Shown here piece after piece: positions 29,048 to 36,409 of a stretch of 64,000 bases of DNA (positions are counted from its first letter, which is position 1; the number at the start of each line of letters is the position of its first letter). Both the position numbers and the translations under genes were made by a program. Location: positions 1 through 64,000 of the forward strand of contig JADJAE010000016.1 in NCBI GenBank assembly GCA_016704445.1. Direction: 5' to 3'. The notes beneath the pieces were generated by a model, which was given only the letters and a program-made list of their open reading frames with translations, was not told the DNA's origin and ran no database searches. Source of the DNA: Deltaproteobacteria bacterium (lineage in GTDB: Bacteria; Myxococcota_A; Polyangia; Polyangiales; Ga0077539).

Positions 29048-30574
29048 TCACGGAGCACCCGTGGCGCCGGGGCCGGCGGTGCGGCCGTTGGCGTCGAGGG
29101 CGGTGCTCTGCCGCGGGTCGAGGATGTGAAACTCCACGCGGCGGTTGGCCGCGCGCCCGGAGGCCGAGTCGTTGGGGACGATCGGGCGGCTGGCGCCGAG
29201 ACCGCGGGCCTCGACGCGTCCGGCCACGATGCCGTGCTGGGTGAGCCAGACCGCGACGGCCTGCGCGCGGCGCTGCGAGAGCGCGAGGTTGGCCTCGTCG
29301 CTGCCGACGTTGTCCGTGTGGCCCTCGACCGCGATGCGCCTGATCTCGGGCTGGGCGCGGAGCGCCGCGACGACCGCCGAGAGCACGCGGTTGCTGGTGG
29401 GCAGGATGCGGTCGCGGTTGGTCGCGAAGAACACCGGCTGCAGGATCACGATCATCCCGTCGCGGACCTCGACGAGGCCCGGGCAGCCGTTGCGGCGCGG
29501 CTCGATGTTGGGCGCGCCGACGACGTCGGGGCACGCGTCCGTGGCGTCGGGCACCGTGTCGTGGTCGCGGTCGGGGAGGGGACATCCCGGGCGCGCGGCG
29601 TCGGGGTGGAGGCCCTGCGCCTCGCCGCGGCACTGGTCAACGTGGTTGAAGACGCCGTCCGCGTCGTCGTCGCCGTCCGGGCATCCCGCGCGCTCGGGGT
29701 CGGGGTGGTCGCCCGGAGGGGTGGTCACGCAGAGGTCCTGAGGGTCGAAGACGCCGTCGCCGTCGGTGTCCGCCGCCGGGCAGCCGGCCCGCGTCGGATC
29801 GGGGTGCTCGCCGGCAGGCGCGTCGGGGCATAGGTCGCCCGCGTCGGTCACGCCGTCGCCGTCACGGTCGCGCGTCGGGCAGCCGCGGTGCTGCGCGTCG
29901 GGGGTCGCGCCGGCGGGCTCGTTGGGGCACTCGTCGTCCGCGTCGAGGAAGCCGTCGCGGTCGGCGTCGAGCGGTTCAGATACGATCGTGGGGGGCATCC
30001 TCGCCGAGAGCGACAGCCCGGCGGACCAGTACTGCGCGTCGCTGTCGTAGTCCTGCGACCCGGAGTTGGCGAACAGGTGCCCGTAGCGGATCACCGGGCC
30101 GAGGCCGACGGCGCGGCCGATGGCGAACTCGAAGCCGAGCCCCGTGTCGAGGGCGACGCGGCTGCGCTCCCCGGAGATGCCGAGGCCGGCGTTGACGTCG
30201 ACGAAGAGGCGTCCAGCGGACCCGAGCATCGGCTCGATGCGGACGCCGCCGGTGACCGAGTACTGCTGCCCGTCGCCGCTCTCCGAAGGAAACCACCAAC
30301 TGGAGAACGAGGCCTGGAGGGCGACGGGGCCGAAGAGGGTGAAGCCGAGACGCCCGGAGCCCTGCACGTTCAGGTCGTAGCGGAGCGTGTCTCGCTGGTA
30401 GCTGGAGAGCATGGTTCCTGCGCCGACCTCGCCGCGCACCACGAGGCGCTCGCCGAAGGTCTGGGCGAGCCCCGCGCGGGGCAGGATCAGCAGGGCCAGC
30501 GAGGCGGCCGCCGCGACGACCGGGGCGCAGCGCGCCCGACGATGGGAAGAAAGCAAAGCTGGAGGAGAGCGCAT
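29048..30574 (-). CDS. OmpA-family outer membrane protein with Asp-rich repeats
   Basis: A signal peptide ends at AGLAQ. A beta-barrel of about 150 residues follows (LVVRGEVGAGTMLSSYQRD onward, alternating and aromatic-girdled), then four to five thrombospondin type 3-like calcium repeats (DADRDGFLDADDECPNEPAG, DRDGDGVTDAGDLCPDAPAG). The C-terminal OmpA domain (FFATNRDRILPTSNRVLSAV, IAVEGHTDNVGSDEANLALSQRRAQAV, ARGLGASRPIVPN) binds peptidoglycan. It links outer membrane to wall. Family length is normal, with a short extra tail. It is just upstream of the DUF3494 gene on the same strand, with a 63-nt gap. Confidence 0.93.
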   Translation of the reverse strand: MRSPPALLSSHRRARCAPVVAAAASLALLILPRAGLAQTFGERLVVRGEVGAGTMLSSYQRDTLRYDLNVQGSGRLGFTLFGPVALQASFSSWWFPSESGDGQQYSVTGGVRIEPMLGSAGRLFVDVNAGLGISGERSRVALDTGLGFEFAIGRAVGLGPVIRYGHLFANSGSQDYDSDAQYWSAGLSLSARMPPTIVSEPLDADRDGFLDADDECPNEPAGATPDAQHRGCPTRDRDGDGVTDAGDLCPDAPAGEHPDPTRAGCPAADTDGDGVFDPQDLCVTTPPGDHPDPERAGCPDGDDDADGVFNHVDQCRGEAQGLHPDAARPGCPLPDRDHDTVPDATDACPDVVGAPNIEPRRNGCPGLVEVRDGMIVILQPVFFATNRDRILPTSNRVLSAVVAALRAQPEIRRIAVEGHTDNVGSDEANLALSQRRAQAVAVWLTQHGIVAGRVEARGLGASRPIVPNDSASGRAANRRVEFHILDPRQSTALDANGRTAGPGATGAP

Positions 30575-30670
30575 TCGATGGGCTGTGACTTCCGGTAGGA
30601 GGGTGATTGGAAGGTGGAGGCTGGAAGCGCCAGGCGGACGAGGCGTCCGCCTGACCCGGGGAGCGGGGGG

Positions 30671-30970
30671 CTACTTGTTCGCCTTCTGGCGAGCCTCACC
30701 CGCGAGCTCGCGGGCCCGCCCCTCGACCTGCATCTGCTCGTTGTCGATGGCGGCCCCGACGCGGTTCTTGATCGCGCCGGTGACCTCCTCGACCTTGCCC
30801 TGCACGCGCGCGGCGGCCTTCGCGCCCTCCTGCTTCGCCTCGCCGCCGAGCTCCTGTGCGCGACCCTCGGCCTGCATCTGCTCGTTGCCGATGAGGCCGC
30901 CGACCGCCTTCTTCACCTTGCCGCCGATCTCCTGGGCGACACCCTCTGCGCGCTTGCTCTCGTTGCTCAT
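30671..30970 (-). CDS. CsbD-like stress protein with two CsbD units
   Basis: Translation from ATG 30970, with AAAGGAG 8 nt before it, gives 99 residues, all helical and highly charged. Two CsbD-type units are visible: AEGVAQEIGGKVKKAVGGLIG-NEQMQAEGRAQ, then VQGKVEEVTGAIKNRVGAAID-NEQMQVEGRAR. CsbD proteins are small cytoplasmic proteins induced by general stress in many bacteria; function unknown. The following Trp-rich stress-like gene is on the same strand upstream, so both may be co-induced. Confidence 0.88.
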   Translation of the reverse strand: MSNESKRAEGVAQEIGGKVKKAVGGLIGNEQMQAEGRAQELGGEAKQEGAKAAARVQGKVEEVTGAIKNRVGAAIDNEQMQVEGRARELAGEARQKANK

Positions 30971-31168
30971 GATCGAAACTCCTTTGCGATCGGACGGTCG
31001 AAGCCCCGATCGGGCGATCGACGGGGAGAGTCTCTTCAAGTGTCGGGCCGCGCTGGCAGAGCCACGAAAAGGCCTGGAATTGAAGAGACAACGAAGATGT
31101 TCGCGCCGCCCACCGAGACCCTTTGTCTCAGCCGTGCGGGCCACGCGCGTGGCGGCGCTGCGTGGCAA

Positions 31169-31891
31169 TCAGACGATGCTGTTGCGGGCGGCGGCGTCCC
31201 AGCCGTGGCGCACGTGCGGCTGCACGTCTTCCCAGGTGTTGCCGTTCTTGAGCTGCGTCCACTCGTGCCGCAGCTTGCCCTCGAGCTGATCGTCCCAGGT
31301 GGGGCTGTCGGCGTACTGCAGCCGGGCTGCGTACCCATAGCGGATCGCCGGCTCGACCTGGTTCCAGTCCCTCACCACCGCGACCTTCTCGCTGGCCTTC
31401 TGCTGCGCCTCGGCGACCTTCTCGCCGGCCTTCTGCTGCACCTCCGCGATCTTCCGGCTCGCCTCGGAGCGCACCTCCGCGACCTTCTCCTGGGCGGACT
31501 GCTGCTCGCTGGCGATCTTGCCCTGCGCCTGCACCTGCGCGACGGCGGCGTCGGTCTGCGCCTCGATGACCCGCTCCTGCGCCTTGCCGCGCTCCTTGAT
31601 CTGCTTCTCTACGCGCTTCGCCATGTCCTGCGGGTCGTCGGGGCGCGTCTTCACCGACAGCGGGGGAATGGGCTCCTTGCCGACGCTCTGCTTCACCGTG
31701 TCGCCGATCTCCTGGTTCAGGTCGGCGCTGTCATCCGAGGAGAAGTCGGCCTTGGTCTGCTCCCAGTCCCGACGGAGAGCGGCCTTCACGCGGTCCCAGG
31801 TGGAGTTGTGCTTGTCGGTCCACCACTGGGGCCGCTGGCTCACGGTGCTCTCGGGATTGACGTTCGAAGTACGGCTCGTGTGCTTTTCCAT
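31169..31891 (-). CDS. Trp-rich coiled-coil protein, unknown function, probably stress-related
   Basis: 240 residues, no signal peptide. An N-terminal module (WWTDKHNSTWDRVKAALRRDWEQTKADF) and a C-terminal module (AIRYGYAARLQY, TWDDQLEGKLRHEWTQL, TWEDVQPHVRHGWDAA) share a W-D/E-x-V...W spacing. The middle 90 residues are a heptad-like coiled coil with near repeats (KVAEVRSEASRKIAEVQQKA, EKVAEAQQKASEKVAVV). Start ATG 31891 has AAGGAG 7 nt upstream. It lies before csbD on the same strand, and the W-rich C-terminal pattern recalls uncharacterised proteins next to CsbD in stress-tolerant bacteria (recollection, not checked). Gene unrecognised. Confidence 0.65.
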   Translation of the reverse strand: MEKHTSRTSNVNPESTVSQRPQWWTDKHNSTWDRVKAALRRDWEQTKADFSSDDSADLNQEIGDTVKQSVGKEPIPPLSVKTRPDDPQDMAKRVEKQIKERGKAQERVIEAQTDAAVAQVQAQGKIASEQQSAQEKVAEVRSEASRKIAEVQQKAGEKVAEAQQKASEKVAVVRDWNQVEPAIRYGYAARLQYADSPTWDDQLEGKLRHEWTQLKNGNTWEDVQPHVRHGWDAAARNSIV

Positions 31892-32115
31892 CGCTCGCTC
31901 CTTTTTTCGACTGTTGCCTGCACGGAGGCGCGGCCTTCCGTCGCCGCGATGCAATGCGGGTGATGTGCCAGCGCAACGCCCTTCGCCGTGACGCGCGATC
32001 TGCCGCGCAAGGCGCGATCGAAGCCTCGCATCGCCGCCACGATCGAGCCCGGATGTCACCACATCGAGCGCTCACCCGACGCCCCACCGGGGACGTGCTA
32101 TCAGCGTCGCCCCTC

Positions 32116-33267
32116 ATGACACTTCCCTTTACGGTCACGGCCACCGATCCGGGTTCGCGCGCCAGGCGGGGCTCGATGATCACCGCGCACGGACGCGTGG
32201 AGACGCCCGTGTTCATGGACGTCGGCACGCGCGCGACGGTGGCCCACTGCACCCCGGCGGACCTCGCGGAGGTCGGCGCGCAGGTGGTGCTCGGCAACAC
32301 CTACCACCTGATGCTGCGCCCGGGGCCCGAGGCGTTTCGCCAGCTCGGGGGGATTCACAAGTTCATGGGGTGGTCGGGGCCCGTGCTGACCGACTCCGGC
32401 GGGTATCAGATCTTCTCGCTGCCAGGCTCGCGCACCATCACCGAGAAGGGCGCCCGCTTCAAAGGCTACGTCGACCAGCAGATGCACATGCTGTCGCCCG
32501 AGCGATCCATCGAGGTCCAGACGGCGATCGGGTCGGACATCATGATGGTGCTCGACGTCTGCATCTCGTCGACCTCGGACGAGGCGACCACCCGGGCCGC
32601 GATGGAGCGCACCCACCGTTGGGCGCTTCGCTCTCTCGCCGCGCGCACCAACCCCACCCAGGCGCTCTTCGCCATCGTGCAGGGTGGAGTCATCTCCGAG
32701 CTACGGAGGGAGTCGGCGGCCTTCCTCACCCAGCAACCCTTCGACGGCTTCGCCATCGGCGGACTCGCCGTAGGCGACAGCCGCTCCGAGCGCGAGGACG
32801 TCACCTCGCTCTCCGCCGAGCTGCTCCCGGCGGACCGTCCGCGTTACCTCATGGGCGTCGGGACGCCGCCCGACCTGCTCGAAGCCATGCTCGCAGGGGT
32901 CGACATGTTCGACTGCATCATCCCGACGCAGCTCGCGTCGCAGGGCACCGCGTTCACGTCCACGGGTCGGGTGCGGCTGACGCGCGGCATCAACGTGTTG
33001 TCCGAAGAGCGCCTCGACGTCGAGTGCACCTGCTCGACCTGCGCCACCTTCAGCCGCGCCTACCTCTACCATCTGTTCAAGTGCAAGGAGCCGCTCGGCA
33101 CGCGGCTCGTGTCGATTCACAACCTCCACTATTACCATACGCTCATGGCCGAATCGCGGAGCGCCATCGAGCGCGGGACCTTCTCCAGCTACGCCCGCAG
33201 CAAGCTCGACGCGATCGATCGCCACGAGCACAGCGCCGTCCGACTCGGCCGCGGAGGCGCGCCGTGA
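32116..33267 (+). CDS. tgt: tRNA-guanine transglycosylase
   Basis: Tgt exchanges guanine-34 in GUN anticodons for preQ1 on the way to queuosine. Seen: LGNTYHLMLRPG, LTDSGGYQIFSL (general acid/base Asp), AIVQGGVISELR, GFAIGGLAVG, YLMGVGTP, VDMFDCIIPT (nucleophile Asp) and the zinc site CTCSTC with IHNLHYY. The loop after DMFDCIIPT reads QLASQGTAFTSTGRVRL, not the usual RNARNG of E. coli Tgt; a similar deltaproteobacterial type exists to my recollection. ATG 32116 matches the family start. It is divergent from the Trp-rich gene and overlaps the next gene by GTGA. queE lies at 5.8-6.5 kb. Confidence 0.95.
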   Translation: MTLPFTVTATDPGSRARRGSMITAHGRVETPVFMDVGTRATVAHCTPADLAEVGAQVVLGNTYHLMLRPGPEAFRQLGGIHKFMGWSGPVLTDSGGYQIFSLPGSRTITEKGARFKGYVDQQMHMLSPERSIEVQTAIGSDIMMVLDVCISSTSDEATTRAAMERTHRWALRSLAARTNPTQALFAIVQGGVISELRRESAAFLTQQPFDGFAIGGLAVGDSRSEREDVTSLSAELLPADRPRYLMGVGTPPDLLEAMLAGVDMFDCIIPTQLASQGTAFTSTGRVRLTRGINVLSEERLDVECTCSTCATFSRAYLYHLFKCKEPLGTRLVSIHNLHYYHTLMAESRSAIERGTFSSYARSKLDAIDRHEHSAVRLGRGGAP

Positions 33268-34142
33268 GCGAGCGAGCCGAAGGCCACAGCGGCTGCGAGG
33301 TCGTCACCCTCCCCAACGGGCTACGCGCGATTCGCGAGCGCGCGTGCGGCGAGGTGATGCACCCGGGCGCCGGGCCGCTCGTCGAGGCGGAGAGCGTGTA
33401 CGTCGCTCCGTCGCGGCTGGCGGCGAGGCTGCAGGAGGGGGGCGACCCGTTGGTGCTCTTCGACGTGGGGCTCGGCGCCGCGACCAACGCGATCACCGCG
33501 TGGAAGGTGTCGGAGGCTCAGGGGCCCGGGGCGCGGCGACTGGAGATCGTGAGCTTCGAGCATGACCTCGACGCGCTGAGACTGGCCCTGGAGCCGGAGA
33601 ACGCCGACTCGCTGGGGCTCACGAAGAGCGGCGCCAACGCCCACGCCGCCGCGAGCGCCCTGCTCGAACACGGGCTTCACGAGACGCCGCGCACCCGCTG
33701 GCGACTCTGCCTCGGAGACTTCCGTGAATGGCTGAGCAGGATGCCCGACGGGTATGCCGACATTGTGTACTGGGACCTGTTCTCCCCGCGCACGGCGCCC
33801 GCCCTGTGGACGGTGTCCATGTTCAAGGCGCTGCGGCGAGCGTGTCGGGAGGGCGCGACGCTTCACACATACAGCGCCTCGACGTCGACGCGCTCGGGCT
33901 TCCTGCTCGGCGGCTTCGCCGTCGGGGTGGGCGAGCGAACGGGCGATCGCGACGAGACCACCATCGTCGCGACCAGGCCCGAGGACCTCGCCCGGCCGCT
34001 CGGCGCGGCGTGGCTGGGGCGTCTCTCCCGCTCGTCGGTTCCGTTTCCCAACGATGTGCCGAATGAGCCGCTCGCGAGGGCCGAGGCCATGGCCCAGGTG
34101 CGCGCCTGTCCGCAGTTCAGGGACATCGACGAGGCGACGTAG
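33264..34142 (+). CDS. MnmC-like SAM-dependent methyltransferase
   Basis: A Rossmann methyltransferase of 292 residues. The SAM loop is LVLFDVGLGAATNAI, and the MnmC2-type active region is LCLGDFREWLSRMPDGYADIVYWDLFSPRTAP with LWTVSMFKALRRACREGATLHTYSAS. MnmC2 methylates aminomethyl-uridine-34 in tRNA; in E. coli it is fused to an oxidase, which is absent here. The N-terminus (EVVTLPNGLRAIRERACGEVMHPGAGP) fits this family, which normally opens with a conserved substrate loop. Translational overlap with tgt puts two wobble-base modifications (G34 and U34) in one operon. Confidence 0.75.
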   Translation: MSERAEGHSGCEVVTLPNGLRAIRERACGEVMHPGAGPLVEAESVYVAPSRLAARLQEGGDPLVLFDVGLGAATNAITAWKVSEAQGPGARRLEIVSFEHDLDALRLALEPENADSLGLTKSGANAHAAASALLEHGLHETPRTRWRLCLGDFREWLSRMPDGYADIVYWDLFSPRTAPALWTVSMFKALRRACREGATLHTYSASTSTRSGFLLGGFAVGVGERTGDRDETTIVATRPEDLARPLGAAWLGRLSRSSVPFPNDVPNEPLARAEAMAQVRACPQFRDIDEAT

Positions 34143-34175
34143 CGGTGGTCGAGTCGGATTGATACCGCGCGGTCT

Positions 34176-34708
34176 GCCCCCTCACCGCGCTGCCGCGCGC
34201 CCTCACCCCCGCGGAGCGCTCATCGTTGCCCTCTTCGAACCAATCCGCTTGCAGGCTGGGGTTCCGCGCGCTGGCGCGTCACCCCAGGCAATAACAGGAT
34301 GGCCGCCCCGGGCATCGGCCCGGGGCTCCGAACGGCCGTTTCTGTGCGCAGGTTGCCGGGTCCGCTGTCGAGCGAACCGAGGGAGGCAGCCGGACGCCGG
34401 CGCGGCGATTCCGACACGTATCACGCGATGCCCGTTCGGAGCCCCGGGCCGATGCCCGGGGCGGCCATCCTGTTATTGCCTGGGGTGACGCGCCAACGCG
34501 CGGAACCCCAGCCTGCAAGCGGCCTGCGCTCGAAGAGGGCAACGATGAGCGCGGAGCGGGGGCAAGGGCTCTGCGATGGGTTCGGGTGGTGCTCGAACTG
34601 GCAGGTCGAGGCGGATCCACGGGCCCGATTCATCGTTCCCTCTCAGTCGATCGAGCCCTTGCCCCCGCTCCGCGGGGGTGAGGGCGCGCGGCAGCGCGGT
34701 GAGGGGGC
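34176..34708. repeat. Palindromic intergenic element, copy C, with 43-bp terminal inverted repeats
   Basis: It fills the 601-nt gap between convergent genes. Inner arms 34216-34334 and 34433-34552 pair over about 119 nt with small bulges and carry the core CCCCAGGCAATAACAGG and its inverse; the loop is 34335-34432. Each arm holds its own GC hairpin of the form CCCCGGGC/GCCCGGGG. Outside, a 43-nt sequence at 34176-34218 is perfectly inverted at 34666-34708. No transposase, no clear target duplication, no credible gene inside; 34553-34665 shows nothing recognisable. Confidence 0.88.
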
Positions 34709-34743
34709 CGACGGCGGCGTACCGGACCCGTCAGGCGACCGCT

Positions 34744-35409
34744 CTACAGCGAGGTCTGGAGCGTCAGCCGGATCTGCACGACCAGCTCCACCTGGGCGTC
34801 GGGCAGGACGCCGGAGCCCACCTCGAAGGCCCCGTCGACCCGCACCCTGAAGCGGTGCGCGCCGCCGAGGATGTGGGCCTCCAGGGCGTCCACGCCGGCC
34901 GCGTCGACGACCACCGGCGCGTTGAGGGCGCTCGATCCGATCACGGTGCGGGGGAGGGAGCCCAGGCGTCGGGAGGGCGTCGCCTCGGTGGTCGGACCCC
35001 ACCACAGCGCCAGCGGACCGACGGCGCTGCCGGAGTGAGCCCCGCTGAGCTGCAGCTCGGCCGACTGCACCTCGATGCCCCGCAGTGCGCCCGAGTAGTC
35101 GCGGAAGGTGGCGTCGGTGTCCAGGTCGACGTCGACGCTGGTGGAGCGCAGCGCGAAGGGAGCGAGCGCGCAGACGCCCGCCTCGCAGCGCACGACGACC
35201 ACCGAGGAGGAGGTCGACGGGCACGGCCTCGCGGCGTCGCAGGCCACGGCGGCGAGCCGGCGCTCGGCGGTGAGCAGGGCGGCCGGGACCTCGCCGACGG
35301 GCAGCGTGGCGGTCGCTCGCACGGGCCCTGGAGAGACCGCGACGAAGGCGTCGACGCTGCAGCCGAGGGCGACGAGGAGCGCGGGGAGGAGCGGGCGGAG
35401 GGTGGTCAT
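34744..35409 (-). CDS. Lipoprotein of unknown function
   Basis: 221 residues from ATG 35409: MTTLRPLLPALLVALGCSVDAF has a lipobox at Cys17. The mature part is predicted beta-rich, with a disulfide-like Cys pair (VACDAARPCPS, VRCEAGVCAL) at about 55-80 and a C-terminal half of alternating strands (AELQLSGAHSGSAVGPLALWW, HRFRVRVDGAFEVGSG, QVELVVQIRLTLQTSL). I do not recognise the family. The outer-membrane barrel gene upstream on the same strand (29-nt gap) suggests a shared envelope role. Confidence 0.65.
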   Translation of the reverse strand: MTTLRPLLPALLVALGCSVDAFVAVSPGPVRATATLPVGEVPAALLTAERRLAAVACDAARPCPSTSSSVVVVRCEAGVCALAPFALRSTSVDVDLDTDATFRDYSGALRGIEVQSAELQLSGAHSGSAVGPLALWWGPTTEATPSRRLGSLPRTVIGSSALNAPVVVDAAGVDALEAHILGGAHRFRVRVDGAFEVGSGVLPDAQVELVVQIRLTLQTSL

Positions 35410-35438
35410 CGATGGTCTCCGAGAAGGATGGAGGGAGG

Positions 35439-36191
35439 TCAGAAGTGCATCCCGACCTGAAAGTGGGGGTGGACCATCAGCGCGATGGCGTCGCCGTCCT
35501 GTTCGAGCTCGGCGCAGATGAGGCCGTCGCCGGAGCAGCTGCCGCCTGCGATGCCCGAGCGGCGTACGTTGGTCACGGCGGCGTCGAGGTCGAAGCCGAC
35601 GAAGAGTTTGCGCCACACGCGCACATCGACGCCGAGGCCCGCACGGCCCGTCCATCCGTTGGCGTTGACGCTCTCCGCGCTCGCCCACGCGTCGCTGGTG
35701 AAGCGCCCCATGAAGGCGTGCCCCACCCCGAGGCGCATCGACAGCTCGACGCGCCCCATCGGGAGGCGGAAGGCTCCTTCGAGGGTCGTGGCCACGAGGT
35801 CGACCTCGCCCGTCGCCCTCGTCGGGCCCATGGGCGTCGCGTTGAGCACGCTGCCCTCGCCGGAGATGTGACAGTAGTAGACCTGCACCCCGACGCTGAA
35901 GACCAGCGCGTGGAAGCCCAGCGTCACGCCCGCGCCAGGCCCCCAGCCCGTGAACGACACCATGTTCGGGAAGGCCGACCGGTCGCCCCGCACCGAGAGC
36001 AGCCCCATGTACGTCGCGCCTCCCTCGAGCTCGACGAAGAAGGGGTCGCGGAACATGTCCGAGCGGCGCGCAGCCGACGCAGGCGGGCTCTGCTGCGCCC
36101 ACGCCGGGGTGGCCACCAGGGAACCGAGCAGCGCCAGGGCTACGGCCATCCGCCCTCGCGCTCCCGAGGGTCGCGTGAGTAGGTCCAACAT
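35439..36191 (-). CDS. Outer-membrane beta-barrel protein
   Basis: Signal peptide (MAVALALLGSLVATPAWAQQ, cut at AWA-Q; start at 36191 or an internal ATG 14 codons later). About 215 mature residues follow with amphipathic strands ending in aromatics: FFVELEGGATYMGLLSV, GVTLGFHALVFSVGVQVYY, VDLVATTLEGAFRLPMG, VELSMRLGVGHAFMG, and a terminal Phe (HPHFQVGMHF), the usual mark for barrel assembly. Small porin or OmpW-like size. Divergent from the octahaem cytochrome, with a 218-nt gap; a functional link is open. Confidence 0.7.
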   Translation of the reverse strand: MLDLLTRPSGARGRMAVALALLGSLVATPAWAQQSPPASAARRSDMFRDPFFVELEGGATYMGLLSVRGDRSAFPNMVSFTGWGPGAGVTLGFHALVFSVGVQVYYCHISGEGSVLNATPMGPTRATGEVDLVATTLEGAFRLPMGRVELSMRLGVGHAFMGRFTSDAWASAESVNANGWTGRAGLGVDVRVWRKLFVGFDLDAAVTNVRRSGIAGGSCSGDGLICAELEQDGDAIALMVHPHFQVGMHF

Positions 36192-36409
36192 GGGACGGCG
36201 CTGTGCAATCGGAGGTCCAGAAGCTCCGTCGGCGACGCCCGCTCGGGGCGACGACCGCCGCGAGGGCCGAAGCTGGACCGTAGGAAAGAGTCGTCGGGGG
36301 ATTTCTGGGAATGAACTTGAGGAAAATCTCTCCAAGGAGGAATAGGAGGCCGTCGTGATGAGCGGTCTCGGCCCCGCAGTGGGGCTTCGGATCATGCGGA
36401 GGTAGAGAG

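Noticed and set aside
34176..34708. Insertion sequence
   Set aside because: Terminal inverted repeats exist but there is no transposase frame and no visible target duplication, so I call it a palindromic repeat only.
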